A stretch of DNA of 64,000 bases from Bog-473 sp963840435. Its GTDB lineage: Bacteria > Actinomycetota > Acidimicrobiia > Acidimicrobiales > RAAP-2. Every line of letters starts with the position of its first letter. Position 1 is the stretch's first letter. Below are positions 31,640 through 43,792 of this stretch, piece by piece. Under the pieces are notes generated by a model, which did no database searches, was not told where the DNA came from, and saw only the letters and a program-made list of their open reading frames with translations. Made by a program: the position numbers and the translations under genes. The stretch spans positions 248,001 to 312,000 of the forward strand of contig CAWIYY010000003.1 in assembly GCA_963840435.1 (NCBI GenBank), given 5' to 3'.

Positions 31640-31691
31640 TCGACCGCCGGGCCTGAGCCATCGGGTCCCGTCGGGCGGTACGGTCCCCGCC

Positions 31692-32801
31692 GTGGACGCC
31701 GACGAATGGGAGCGCCTGGGCCTCTACGACCCGGCCGCACCCGGCGCGCCCCACAAGCTGGCCCTGCTCGAGTTCCTGGTCGCCCAGGGAGCGAGCGCCG
31801 AGGACCTGCTCGACTTCCGCGACGGCCTGCCCGGACTGGCCGCCGTGCTGGCGCTGCGGGGAGGCCGGGCGCTCACCCTGCGCCAGGTGGTCGACGAGTC
31901 GGGGCTGGACCAGGCCCAGGTGGAGGCGATCGTCCGGGCGGCCGGGCTCCCGCTCCCCGGACCGGACGACCGCTTCTTCGTGGAGGGTTTCGCCGGGCTG
32001 GGCCGGGGCCTGGCGGCCGCCGACGACCTCTTCGGCGGCGACGCCGTGCTCCAGCTGGTCCGGGTCATGGGCACGGCCATGGCCCGGGTGGCCGATGCCG
32101 TGGTGTCGGCCTTTCTGGTCTACGTGCAGCCCCAGGCCGAGCTGGAGGATGCCGTGGGCCTGGCCAGCGCCCGGGCCAACGCGCAGGCGGTCGAGCTCAT
32201 CCCCAACGTCATGCGCCTGCTCGATGTCCTGCTGCGCCAGCACGTGATCGTGGCCCGGCGCAGCATCGCCGCCGAGCAGGTGGAGTCCGGCTACGAGGTC
32301 CAGCACCTGTGCGTGGGCTTCGTCGACCTGGTCGACTCCACCTCCCTGGCCCAGACGTCCACGGTGGGCGAGCTCGGCGCCCTGTTGAGTGAGTTCGAGG
32401 TCTTGGCCACCGAGCGCGTGCTCGATGGCGGGGGCCGAGTGGTCAAGCTGATCGGCGACGAGGTGCTCTACACGGCGCCGACCGTCGAGGGCGGTGCGGC
32501 CATCGCCACCGGGCTGGCCGCCGCGCTCGCCGCCCATCCCGGCCTGCCCCCGGCCCGCTGCGGCCTGGCCGTCGGGGACGTCACCCTCATGGGAGGTGAC
32601 GTCTTCGGACCGGTGGTCAACCTGGCCGCCCGGGTGGTACGCGAGGCCGAACCGGGCGAGGTCCTGGTGGCCGATCCGGGTGGGGACATGGCCCAGGGGA
32701 GCCCGGCGCAGTTCGAGTCGGTCGGCAGCCGGCTCCTCAAAGGATTCGTCGACCCGGTTCCCCTCTACCGGGTGGTCCCGCACACGCCCCTGACCTCCTG
32801 A
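31692..32801 (+). CDS. Class III adenylate/guanylate cyclase domain protein
   Basis: A 369-residue cytosolic protein. The N-terminal 190 residues are helical and match the regulatory half seen in some actinobacterial cyclases (HTH-like VVDESGLDQAQVEAIVRAAG). The C-terminal catalytic domain starts at LCVGFVDLVDSTSLAQ, with the metal-binding Asp, followed by VVKLIGDEVLYTAPT (second Asp) and GDVFGPVVNLAARVV. It likely makes cAMP, though the nucleotide-selecting residues were not confirmed. The start is GTG at 31692. Confidence 0.87.
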   Translation: MDADEWERLGLYDPAAPGAPHKLALLEFLVAQGASAEDLLDFRDGLPGLAAVLALRGGRALTLRQVVDESGLDQAQVEAIVRAAGLPLPGPDDRFFVEGFAGLGRGLAAADDLFGGDAVLQLVRVMGTAMARVADAVVSAFLVYVQPQAELEDAVGLASARANAQAVELIPNVMRLLDVLLRQHVIVARRSIAAEQVESGYEVQHLCVGFVDLVDSTSLAQTSTVGELGALLSEFEVLATERVLDGGGRVVKLIGDEVLYTAPTVEGGAAIATGLAAALAAHPGLPPARCGLAVGDVTLMGGDVFGPVVNLAARVVREAEPGEVLVADPGGDMAQGSPAQFESVGSRLLKGFVDPVPLYRVVPHTPLTS

Positions 32802-32825
32802 CCCAGGGCCGCCTATGGTGAGCCG

Positions 32826-33209
32826 ATGGCCACGCCCGTACTGCTTCGTGAGGTTGCCGAGCGCTATGCCGCCACGGTCGGCACCAAGGACGCGGACGCC
32901 TACGCCGCCCTCTTCACCGAGGATGCCGTCCAGGTCGACCCCTACCCGGCCGGCCGCCACGTCGGGCGCGACGAGATCCGCGACTTCATCCAGAACTCGT
33001 TCGACGCCTGCGAGACCATTGCCTTCGAGCTGGTGAGCGTGCACCCGACGGCCGATGTGGCCGCCGTGAGCTTCGACATCTCCATGACCGTGGCGGGAGC
33101 CGACCAGGTCATGCACATCCGTGGCGTCGAGGTCTTCACGGTCACCGACGACGGGTTGATCGCCGAGGTGACCGCCTACTGGGGCGACGAGGACGTGACC
33201 TTCGAGTAG
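32826..33209 (+). CDS. NTF2-like / SnoaL-type steroid-isomerase-fold protein
   Basis: A 127-residue single-domain protein with the NTF2-like cone fold: an N-terminal helix (VAERYAATVGTKDADAYAAL), then FTEDAVQVDPYPAGRHVGRD and a mostly beta C-terminal half ending in GVEVFTVTDDGLIAEVTAYW. The family includes ketosteroid isomerases, hydrolases and binding proteins. The substrate is unknown. It is 24 bp downstream of the cyclase gene and probably co-transcribed. Confidence 0.82.
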   Translation: MATPVLLREVAERYAATVGTKDADAYAALFTEDAVQVDPYPAGRHVGRDEIRDFIQNSFDACETIAFELVSVHPTADVAAVSFDISMTVAGADQVMHIRGVEVFTVTDDGLIAEVTAYWGDEDVTFE

Positions 33210-33210
33210 G

Positions 33211-33264
33211 GGCGGCCGAGGCCGCCGACCCGGTCCGGCCTGCATCGACGCGGCGGCCGGACCG
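33211..33264 (+). terminator. Double-hairpin terminator-like region before uvrA
   Basis: Two GC-rich inverted repeats follow the NTF2-like stop. The first is GGCGGCC/GGCCGCC at 33211-33226. The second is a perfect 10-bp stem, CGGTCCGGCC at 33231-33240 with GGCCGGACCG at 33255-33264, loop 14 nt. There is no T-run. It separates the NTF2-like gene from uvrA. Confidence 0.5.
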
Positions 33265-33296
33265 CCGTGTCACAGCCCACCGGTAACCTGCTCTGA

Positions 33297-36156
<2,860 letters not shown>

Positions 36157-36195
36157 CGGACGGACGACGGGACCCGCTGCCTCCGCGCACTCCGG

Positions 36196-36960
36196 TCAGG
36201 TGAAGTGGGTGCGCGGGCGCTCCAGCGCTACGCCGTCGAGGAAGATGTCGACCTTCTCGTTGTAGAAGGCGACGAGGCCGGCGATGGGGGCGAGGTCACG
36301 GGTCGGGAAGTCGTAGGCCCAGGCGATGTCGGGGTGGGTGCGCCCGTCGATCACGGCGGACCAGTAGCCACTGGTGATCCCCTTGTAGGGACACTCGGTC
36401 CGGGTGTCGGTCGGCACCAGGTGGCTGAAGTCGACGTCCGTCCGGTTGAGGTAGTAGCGGGTCGGCAGGCCGGTCTCGAAGCACATGACCGGCGAGGAGG
36501 ACTCGGCCAGCACCGTCCCGTGGGACTCCACCCGCACCGTGCGGGTGGAGCGGAGCGCGTCGACCCGTGAGTAGGGGCTGCGCGGGTGGACGAAGACCTG
36601 CTCGTCCTCCTCGTACCAGGCGTCGAGCGCCGACCAGTCGAAGCGCACGGTGTCGTCGAGACCGGCCACCTCGGCCGCACCGAACACCAGGGCAGCCCCG
36701 GAGCGTTCGACGTCGCCGACGCGGAGCCCGAAGCGCTTGGCCTCGCCCCGGGGCGTCGCCTCGGTGGCCTCCTCGTCGAACAGCACGTCGGGCGCCACGT
36801 CGGCCAGGGGGATGTAGTACTGCGGGAAGGGCGGCCACTCCCACACGTAGCGGGCGGCGGTCGTGTCGACCACCGCCTTGCCGGCCAGGACGGCGCGGAC
36901 CCGCCGGGGCACTGGCTCCACATGGTTCTCTTGGACGGGCGGGGCGGGATAGTCGGTCAC
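36196..36960 (-). CDS. DUF427 domain protein (two copies of the domain)
   Basis: A 254-residue cytosolic protein with two DUF427 units. The first is around VRAVLAGKAVVDTTAARYVW and the second around VRVESHGTVLAESSSPVMCF, with TECPYKGITSGYWSAVIDGR and DIAWAYDFPT. The family's fold is known but its biochemical role is not. The GTG start at 36960 has CGGAGG 8 bp upstream. It is convergent with uvrA, 39 bp between stops. Confidence 0.88.
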   Translation of the reverse strand: MTDYPAPPVQENHVEPVPRRVRAVLAGKAVVDTTAARYVWEWPPFPQYYIPLADVAPDVLFDEEATEATPRGEAKRFGLRVGDVERSGAALVFGAAEVAGLDDTVRFDWSALDAWYEEDEQVFVHPRSPYSRVDALRSTRTVRVESHGTVLAESSSPVMCFETGLPTRYYLNRTDVDFSHLVPTDTRTECPYKGITSGYWSAVIDGRTHPDIAWAYDFPTRDLAPIAGLVAFYNEKVDIFLDGVALERPRTHFT

Positions 36961-37156
36961 GCTGGATGCCTCCGAGGGGTCGAACGGAACGGTTCCCCGA
37001 GGCTAACGGCGCGCCCCGAGAGAACGTCCCGACCGATGCCCGGAATCCGAACAGTTGTGGAGCCCCAGAAGCCGTGATTGGATGAGCGCGACGGCACGTA
37101 CTGGGCGTCGCCGGAGAACCTTCCAGCGTGCCCGGAGAACGTGCGAGGAGGTCGAG

Positions 37157-39790
37157 ATGGATCGAGGCTGGAGGATCCGAAGGCCGCAAGGCATCGCACG
37201 CCTCGTCTTGGTCCTGAGCATCCTGACGACAGGTCTGGTCCTCTTCGCATCGTCGCCGGCCGCTGCCTTCCCGCCCGCGGTGACGGTGAGCAGCAACCCG
37301 GGAGCCCTCATCTCGGACCCGTCCGGCCTCACCGCCGGCCCCGACGGCAATTTGTGGTTCACCGACAGCGATCACTATTCGATCGGCCGCATCACGCCCA
37401 GCGGAGTCGTCACGAGCTACATAGCCGGAGTCTTCGATCCTTCCGGCCTGTATGGGCTCGGAGGGATTACCTCAGGCCCGGATGGTGCGCTCTGGTTCAC
37501 CGCATGTGCGTCCAATGGCTGCTCCATCGGCAGGATGACGACATCAGGTGTCGTCAGCAATTTCACAGATCCGTCCATCGTCTCGCCGGGCAGCATCGTC
37601 ACTGGCTCCGACGGCGCGTTGTGGTTCACGCAGCAAAACAACACGATCGGTCGCATCACGACGTCCGGAGCGGTGACGACGTACACCGATGCGACGTTGG
37701 ACGGTCCGTCCGACATCACGGCCGGCCCCGACGGCGCATTGTGGTTCATCAACTATGGAAGCCGCACCATCGGACGCATCACGACATCGGGAGCAATTTC
37801 CAGCTTTACCGTGCCGGGACCGGATTGGCCGAGTGCCCTTGCGGCTGGTCCTGACGGAGCCGTCTGGTTCTTGTACGCCCACGAGATGGGCGAAATCAAC
37901 TCCACGGGGATCATCACCATGTTCGCCGTGAAAGGCGACGACGGCACGGCTCTCACGGAGGGACCGGACGGCGCGATGTGGTTCACTGCGGCAAAGGGCA
38001 AGATCGGAAGGTATGACCCGACCACGGACACGCTGAGCTATTTCGCGTGCTCGTATTGCGTGCCCTTCGGCCTCTCCTCAGTCGCGGACGGGTCAGATGG
38101 CGCACTGTGGTTCGTGGATGGCTACGGCAGTTCCATTGTTCGGATGACGACCGCCGGTGCCCTGTCGGACTACACGGCGGACGGTTTCGACACACCGCAC
38201 GGGATCGCGCTCGGCCCCGACGGCTCGCTCTGGGTCACGAACTCGGCCAGCAACTCAGTCGGGCGGCTGAGCTACGTCACCATCAACGAAAACTCGACGG
38301 GCCTGGTCGACGTGCCGGACCCGTCCATCGACCAACCAGAGGGAATCACGGTCGGGCCGGACGGTGCCCTCTGGTTCACCAACGCCGGGAACAACTCAAT
38401 AGGTCGTACCACCACCGCAGGGTCGGTCACCAACTACACCGATCCGTCAATCAAACAACCCGAGAACATCACCCCTGGACCCGACGGGGCGTTGTGGTTC
38501 ACCAACGCCGGCAACAACTCAATCGGGCGTATCTCGACGTCCGGTGTGGTGACGAACGACACCGCCCCGTCGATCGATCAGCCGGAGGGCATCACCGCCG
38601 GGCCGGACGGCGCCCTGTGGTTCACCAACGCCGGCAACAACTCCGTCGGCCGCATCACGACCTCGGGTGCGGTCACCAACTACACCGACCCCACGATCGA
38701 CCAGCCCGAGGGCATCACGGCGGGGTCCGACGGGGCGCTGTGGTTCACCAACGCAGGCAACAACTCAATCGGGCGTATCTCGACGTCCGGTGTGGTGACG
38801 AACTACACCGCCCCGTCAATCGATCAGCCCGAAGGCATCACCGCCGGCCCCGACGAACAGTTGTGGTTCACGAACACGGCCAACAACTCGATCGGAAGGA
38901 TCACGACGTCCGGCGACGTCACCGACTACACCGACCCGTCCATCGACCAACCGAGTTCCATCGTCACGGGTCCGAACGGGGACCTCTGGTTCACCAACGC
39001 CGGCAACAACACCGTGGGGCAGATCACCACCCCGGCCGAGATCCTCGGTTACGGGATCCTGAGTGGCAGCGCGGGGTCGTTCGGAATCGACACGGCGGGG
39101 ACCGGTCGGGACGGCCACGGCACCTTCTCCTTCTACCAGTCGGGTTGGCCGACGCCGAGTACCCCCCTCACCCTTCGGGGAGCCACGGTCAGCTGCGTGA
39201 CCTTCGACGGCGGCGTGGCGACCATCACGGGGCAGGCGCAGGGTCCGTCGGGATCGGAGAACGTCGTGGCCCAGGTTGGCCCCGGAAACGAGCTGGCGCT
39301 GTCGTATGCGCCTGATATCGAGTCGGTCTCCAATGGATGTTGGGTTCCCACGACCCCGCCGGCGCTGACACCGTTGGCGAGCGGAGCTATCGACATCGAA
39401 GTGGGCGACGCTCCGTTGGTGTCGGCCGATCAGATCCTGGGTGCCGGCGAGTATCACAACCTCTTCGGCCTCGAAGCGCAGGGCGCCGGCAATACGGCAG
39501 GGGGAGCCTTTTTCTTCTATCAGAAGGGTTGGCCCACCTCCGGATCGGGCTGGCAGCCCCGGAGCGCCCAAGTGACATGCGTGTCGATCGACGGCAGCGC
39601 GGCCACGGTGACCGGGAAGGTGACAGCCGGATCAAAAAAGGAAACCGTGGTCGCCGTGCTGGGGTCCAGTCCCGCTGCGCTCACGATTGCCACGGGAGCG
39701 TCCATCTCCAAGAGCTCTCCCGGGTGCGACGTCACGCAGGAAGCGGCGAAGCCGTTGCAATACGGCGGAGACGTCGAAATCGGCTCCTGA
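37157..39790 (+). CDS. Secreted double beta-propeller protein, Vgb (virginiamycin B lyase)-like repeats
   Basis: An 877-residue exported protein. The N-terminus has a signal peptide (basic MDRGWRIRRPQGIAR, hydrophobic LVLVLSILTTGLVLFA, AAA-F cleavage area). Fourteen blades follow, each with a GPDG-x-LWFT and SIGRI-type core; fourteen equals two seven-bladed propellers. Blades 9-14 are nearly identical. The C-terminal 240 residues hold two copies of a domain with FSFYQSGWPTPS / FFFYQKGWPTSG and a Cys pair. True Vgb lyases are single propellers with catalytic His residues not apparent here, so a surface-binding role is more likely. The ATG at 37157 has GGAGG 5 bp upstream. Confidence 0.83.
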   Translation: MDRGWRIRRPQGIARLVLVLSILTTGLVLFASSPAAAFPPAVTVSSNPGALISDPSGLTAGPDGNLWFTDSDHYSIGRITPSGVVTSYIAGVFDPSGLYGLGGITSGPDGALWFTACASNGCSIGRMTTSGVVSNFTDPSIVSPGSIVTGSDGALWFTQQNNTIGRITTSGAVTTYTDATLDGPSDITAGPDGALWFINYGSRTIGRITTSGAISSFTVPGPDWPSALAAGPDGAVWFLYAHEMGEINSTGIITMFAVKGDDGTALTEGPDGAMWFTAAKGKIGRYDPTTDTLSYFACSYCVPFGLSSVADGSDGALWFVDGYGSSIVRMTTAGALSDYTADGFDTPHGIALGPDGSLWVTNSASNSVGRLSYVTINENSTGLVDVPDPSIDQPEGITVGPDGALWFTNAGNNSIGRTTTAGSVTNYTDPSIKQPENITPGPDGALWFTNAGNNSIGRISTSGVVTNDTAPSIDQPEGITAGPDGALWFTNAGNNSVGRITTSGAVTNYTDPTIDQPEGITAGSDGALWFTNAGNNSIGRISTSGVVTNYTAPSIDQPEGITAGPDEQLWFTNTANNSIGRITTSGDVTDYTDPSIDQPSSIVTGPNGDLWFTNAGNNTVGQITTPAEILGYGILSGSAGSFGIDTAGTGRDGHGTFSFYQSGWPTPSTPLTLRGATVSCVTFDGGVATITGQAQGPSGSENVVAQVGPGNELALSYAPDIESVSNGCWVPTTPPALTPLASGAIDIEVGDAPLVSADQILGAGEYHNLFGLEAQGAGNTAGGAFFFYQKGWPTSGSGWQPRSAQVTCVSIDGSAATVTGKVTAGSKKETVVAVLGSSPAALTIATGASISKSSPGCDVTQEAAKPLQYGGDVEIGS
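38324..39061 (+). repeat. Six tandem 123-bp coding repeats
   Basis: Within the Vgb-like gene the unit starting SIDQPEGIT recurs every 123 bp (41 codons) at 38324, 38447, 38570, 38693, 38816 and 38939. The last unit diverges towards its end. Base identity between central copies is high, including synonymous sites, which suggests recent duplication or gene conversion among blades. Confidence 0.85.
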
Positions 39791-39809
39791 GCCCTGTCGC
39801 GGCCCGGGG

Positions 39810-40904
39810 TCAGGTGATGGCGAGCATGCGCTCGAGCGCCACCTTGGCCCATTCGGCCGTGTCGGCGTCGACCGTGATCGGGTTGCGTACCTGCCCGTCG
39901 ACCAGTCCCTCGAGGATCCAGGCCAGGTGCTGGGGGTCGATGCGCGACATGGTCGAGCACGGACAGACCAATGGATCGAGGCAGACAACCGTCTTGTCGG
40001 GTGACTCGTCGTTCAGACGCTTCACCAGATGGATCTCGGTGGCCACGCCGATCACCGAGTTCGGCGGCGCCTCGTTGACGGCCCGGATGATGGCGTCGGT
40101 CGAACCGATGACGTCACCGAGCTCGACCACCTCGTGTGCGCACTCCGGGTGGATCATCACGATTCCGTCCGGGTGCTCGGCCCGGAAGGCCTCGACGTGC
40201 TCGGGGCGGAAGCGTTGGTGCACCGAGCAGTGTCCCTTCCACAGGAGCAGCGTGGACTCCTTGACCTCGCGGTCGGTCAACCCGCCGAGTGCCTGCCGCG
40301 GGTTCCACACGCGCATGTCGTCGGCGCCGTAGCCGAGCTGGTAGCCGGTGTTGCGGCCGAGATGCTGGTCGGGGAAGAAGAGCACACGCTCGCCGCGCTG
40401 CAGCGCCCACATGAGCACGGCCCGGGCGTTGGACGACGTGCAGACGGCGCCGCCGTGCCGACCGACGAAGGCCTTGAGCGCGGCGGCCGAGTTCATGTAG
40501 GTGACCGGGATCAGCCCACCGACGTCGATCACCTGTGCCAGGTCGTCCCACGCCTCCTCGACCTGGTCGATGTCGGCCATGTCGGCCATGGAACAGCCGG
40601 CGTTGAGATCGGGCAGGATCACCCGTTGATGGTCGCCGGTGAGCACGTCGGCCGACTCGGCCATGAAATGGACGCCGCAGAAGACGATGAACTCCGCCTC
40701 GGCCTGCCCGGCGGCCAAGCGGGAGAGCCCGAAGGAATCACCGCGGGCGTCGGCCCAGCGCATCACGTCGTCGCGCTGGTAGTGGTGGCCGAGGATGAAC
40801 ACCCGGTCGCCGAGCGCAGCCTTGGCCTCGCCGATCATGGTGGCCAGCTCGTCGTCGGTCGCGCCCGTATACCGCTCGGAGAGCGGCGCCTGGAGCCTGA
40901 GCAT
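39810..40904 (-). CDS. nadA: Quinolinate synthase A
   Basis: Iron-sulfur enzyme that condenses iminoaspartate with dihydroxyacetone phosphate to quinolinate in NAD synthesis. Encodes 364 residues. Landmarks are ILGHHYQRDDVMRWAD, FCGVHFMAESADVLTG, LPDLNAGCSMADMADIDQ, MIHPECAHEVVELGD and CPCSTMSRIDPQHL; the three conserved Cys that hold the 4Fe-4S cluster are within the last three. ATG at 40904 follows AAAGGGGG and is preferred to the open frame from 41177, which overlaps uvrC. nadB and nadC are not in the window. It is divergent from uvrC. Confidence 0.95.
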   Translation of the reverse strand: MLRLQAPLSERYTGATDDELATMIGEAKAALGDRVFILGHHYQRDDVMRWADARGDSFGLSRLAAGQAEAEFIVFCGVHFMAESADVLTGDHQRVILPDLNAGCSMADMADIDQVEEAWDDLAQVIDVGGLIPVTYMNSAAALKAFVGRHGGAVCTSSNARAVLMWALQRGERVLFFPDQHLGRNTGYQLGYGADDMRVWNPRQALGGLTDREVKESTLLLWKGHCSVHQRFRPEHVEAFRAEHPDGIVMIHPECAHEVVELGDVIGSTDAIIRAVNEAPPNSVIGVATEIHLVKRLNDESPDKTVVCLDPLVCPCSTMSRIDPQHLAWILEGLVDGQVRNPITVDADTAEWAKVALERMLAIT

Positions 40905-41066
40905 GTGGTCTGCCCCCTTTGAGGGAGAGCATCGATATGGCCGGCGGGGACAGCCTGGTCGCCCATCCGCGGGTATGTCGGCCTCGATGCGAGGTTGTCT
41001 GCCGGAAACCAGGCCGGCTCCGCCAGTGTAACGCCCACGTCGCAGGCATGCGCGAGAGTGGGAGTG

Positions 41067-42932
41067 ATGCAGTACCGGCCCCCGACGGGCTCCATCCCGG
41101 ACGCACCGGGTTCTTACCAGTTCTACGACTCCGAAGGCCGAGTGCTCTACGTCGGCAAGGCGAAGTCGCTGCGTCACCGGCTACCCAATTACTGGCAGGA
41201 CTCGGCCAAGCTCATGCCTCGCACGGCCCAGATGGTGGCGCAGGCCGATCACGTCGAGTGGGTGGTGGTCGACAGCGAGGTGGACGCGCTGATCCTGGAG
41301 CACTCGCTGATCCAGGCACATCTGCCTCGTTACAACGTCCGCCTCAAGGACGACAAGAGCTACCCGTGGCTGGCCGTCACCCTGAACGAGGAATGGCCGC
41401 GCCCGGCGGTGGTGCGTGAGCGCAAGCGCAAGGGCGTCCGCTATTTCGGGCCCTACGGCCACGCCTATGCCATCCGCCAGACCCTTGACCTCTTGATCCG
41501 CAGCTTCCCGGTGCGCACGTGTTCGGAGACCAAGTTCAAGCGGCATGCGCGGCTGGGGCGACCGTGCCTGCTCTACGACATCGACCGCTGTTCGGGTCCC
41601 TGCGTGGGCGCGGTCGACCACGAGGCCTACGACGGCTACGTGAACGACCTGATGCGGTTCCTCTCCGGGGACACCGAGCCGGTCCTGGCCAGCCTGGAGG
41701 AGGACATGCACGCGGCGTCCGACGAACTCCAGTTCGAACGGGCGGCCCGGCTGCGGGACCGGATCACGGCAGTGCGCAAGGCGGCCGAGACCCAGCAGAT
41801 GGTCTCGGACCGGGCCGAGGACTTCGACGTCATCGGCGTGGCGGAGGACCCGCTCGAGGCGGCCGTGCAGATCTTCCGGGTGCGCCGGGGCCGGGTGGTC
41901 GGCAATCGTGGCTTCGTCGCCGAGAAGGTGGAGGACCTCTCCAGCCCCGAGTTCGTGCGGACGATCGTGTCGCAGGTCTACGGCGACGAGGGGGCCGAGG
42001 TGCCCCGCCGGGTCCTGGTACCCGAGCTGCCGGACGACCTGGAGCTGCTCGAGAGCTGGTTGTGCACGGTGCGGGAAGGTCCGGTCGACTTCGCCGTCCC
42101 ACTGCGGGGGGCCAAGCGGGCCCTCCAGGAGACGGTGACCCGCTCGGCGGGCGAGGACCTGGCCCGGCACCGGTTGCGCCGGGCCTCGGACCACAACGCA
42201 CGCTCGCGGGCCCTGACCGAGCTCCAGGGTGCCCTGGGTCTGCGGGAGGCCCCCCTGCGCATCGAGTGCTACGACATGAGCCACCTCCAGGGGACCGACT
42301 ACGTCGGATCCATGGTCGTGATGGAGGACGGCCTGGCCAAACGGTCGGATTACCGGCGGTTCAAGGTCAAGTCCGTCCCCGGGAACGACGACTATGCAGC
42401 AATGGAGGAGGTCCTTACCCGGCGGCTCACCGCCCTCAAGGAGGCGGCCAAGGCGCCGGCCGGGGAGCGGCCGCGGCGTTTCGCCTACCGCCCGAACCTC
42501 CTCCTGGTGGACGGGGGGAAGGGGCAGCTGCACGTGGCCGAGCGGGTGGTCAGCGAGCTGGGCCTTGACGGCGAGATCGAGCTGGCCGCCCTGGCCAAGC
42601 AGTTCGAGGAGGTCTACCGCCCGGGCAGCCCCGAGCCGATCCGTCTGCGCCGGGGCTCCGAGGCCCTCTACCTGCTCCAGCGCATCCGCGACGAGGCGCA
42701 CCGCTTCGCCATCACCTTCCACCGGGAGCGCCGGGGCAAGCGGATGACCAAGAGCCTGTTGGACGACATCCCGGGCCTGGGGCCCGCCCGCAAGGCTCGA
42801 TTGGTGAAGGAGTTCGGCGGGGTCAACGCGGTGCGGGCAGCCAGCCTGGAGGAACTGCTGGCCCCGTCCTGGCTGCCCGACAGCGTCGGTGTCGCCGTCT
42901 ACGAGGGCGTGCGCAAGGCTGGAGGACGATGA
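41067..42932 (+). CDS. uvrC: Excinuclease ABC subunit C
   Basis: Dual-incision nuclease of excision repair, 621 residues. The GIY-YIG 3' nuclease is at the N-terminus (PGSYQFYDSEGRVLYVGKAK), then the Cys motif CLLYDIDRCSGPCVG, the UVR motif (SLEEDMHAASDELQFERAAR), the RNase-H-like 5' nuclease with IECYDMSHLQGTDYVGSMVV and LLVDGGKGQL, and tandem helix-hairpin-helix DNA-binding (DIPGLGPARKARLVKEFGG). ATG at 41067 is used; GTG 41064 or 41058 are possible. The stop overlaps rapZ by 4 bp. Confidence 0.97.
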   Translation: MQYRPPTGSIPDAPGSYQFYDSEGRVLYVGKAKSLRHRLPNYWQDSAKLMPRTAQMVAQADHVEWVVVDSEVDALILEHSLIQAHLPRYNVRLKDDKSYPWLAVTLNEEWPRPAVVRERKRKGVRYFGPYGHAYAIRQTLDLLIRSFPVRTCSETKFKRHARLGRPCLLYDIDRCSGPCVGAVDHEAYDGYVNDLMRFLSGDTEPVLASLEEDMHAASDELQFERAARLRDRITAVRKAAETQQMVSDRAEDFDVIGVAEDPLEAAVQIFRVRRGRVVGNRGFVAEKVEDLSSPEFVRTIVSQVYGDEGAEVPRRVLVPELPDDLELLESWLCTVREGPVDFAVPLRGAKRALQETVTRSAGEDLARHRLRRASDHNARSRALTELQGALGLREAPLRIECYDMSHLQGTDYVGSMVVMEDGLAKRSDYRRFKVKSVPGNDDYAAMEEVLTRRLTALKEAAKAPAGERPRRFAYRPNLLLVDGGKGQLHVAERVVSELGLDGEIELAALAKQFEEVYRPGSPEPIRLRRGSEALYLLQRIRDEAHRFAITFHRERRGKRMTKSLLDDIPGLGPARKARLVKEFGGVNAVRAASLEELLAPSWLPDSVGVAVYEGVRKAGGR

Positions 42933-43792
42933 GCGAGTTCGTCGTGGTGACGGGGATGTCGGGAGCGGGGCGGTCGACCGCGGCCGCCGCGCTCGAGGAC
43001 GTGGGCTGGTTCGTCATCGACAACCTGCCGGCGGGCCTCATCATGAAGATGGTCGAGATGGTGGACCGGCCCGGGTCCGGCATCGAGCGGGTCGCTCTGG
43101 TCATCGGCCGCGGTGGCAGCAACACCGGGTCGGAGTACTTCGACGACCTGCCCGACGTGCTCGACGAGCTGCGGGCGACCCGCAAGCGCGTCCGCGTGAT
43201 CTTCCTCGACGCGGCGGACGAGGTGCTGATCCGCCGCTACGAGGGCACCCGGCGCCGCCACCCGCTGGCCGCCCGGGGCGTGGAGGAGTCGATCACCGAC
43301 GAGCGCAGGCTGCTCGAGCCGGTCCGGGAGCGGGCCGACCTCATGATCGACACCGGCGAGCTCAACTCGAACCAGCTGCGCTCGCGGATCCTCGAGTCCT
43401 TCGGTGACGACGAGGAGCAGCACATGCAGACCTCGGTCATCTCCTTCGGCTACAAGCACGGCATCCCGCTCGACGTCGACCTGGTCTTCGACTGCCGCTT
43501 CCTGCCCAACCCCTTCTGGGTCGAGGAGCTGCGACCCTTCAGCGGGCTGGACGAACCGGTGCGTGCGTACGTTCTGTCCCAGCCCGAGTCGCTGTCGTTC
43601 CTCGAGAAGGTGGACGACCTGTTGACCAGCATCCTTCCGGCCTTCGTCCGGGAGGGGAAGTCGTACCTGACCATCGCCATGGGCTGCACCGGGGGCCGGC
43701 ATCGTTCCGTCGCCCTGGCCCAGGCGCTGGCCGACCGGCTGGCCGGGCACGGCCAGGCCGCCTCGGTCTTCCACCGGGACATCGACAAGTGA
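42929..43792 (+). CDS. rapZ: RNase adapter RapZ / YvcJ family nucleotide-binding protein
   Basis: P-loop protein of 287 residues, known as RapZ (adapter for RNase E in E. coli) or YvcJ in Gram-positives. The N-terminal Walker A is VTGMSGAGRSTAAAALEDVG, where the usual K-S/T is R-S. GWFVIDNLPAGL follows, and the conserved C-terminal domain contains VISFGYKHGIPLDVDLVFDC and MGCTGGRHRSVALAQALADR. It overlaps uvrC and yvcK by 4 bp each (ATGA and GTGA type), so the three are translationally coupled. Confidence 0.95.
   Translation: MSEFVVVTGMSGAGRSTAAAALEDVGWFVIDNLPAGLIMKMVEMVDRPGSGIERVALVIGRGGSNTGSEYFDDLPDVLDELRATRKRVRVIFLDAADEVLIRRYEGTRRRHPLAARGVEESITDERRLLEPVRERADLMIDTGELNSNQLRSRILESFGDDEEQHMQTSVISFGYKHGIPLDVDLVFDCRFLPNPFWVEELRPFSGLDEPVRAYVLSQPESLSFLEKVDDLLTSILPAFVREGKSYLTIAMGCTGGRHRSVALAQALADRLAGHGQAASVFHRDIDK

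Noticed and set aside
38324..39061. CRISPR-like or satellite DNA array
   Set aside because: The 123-bp period is in frame with a beta-propeller blade and has no spacer structure. No CRISPR array was seen anywhere in the window.
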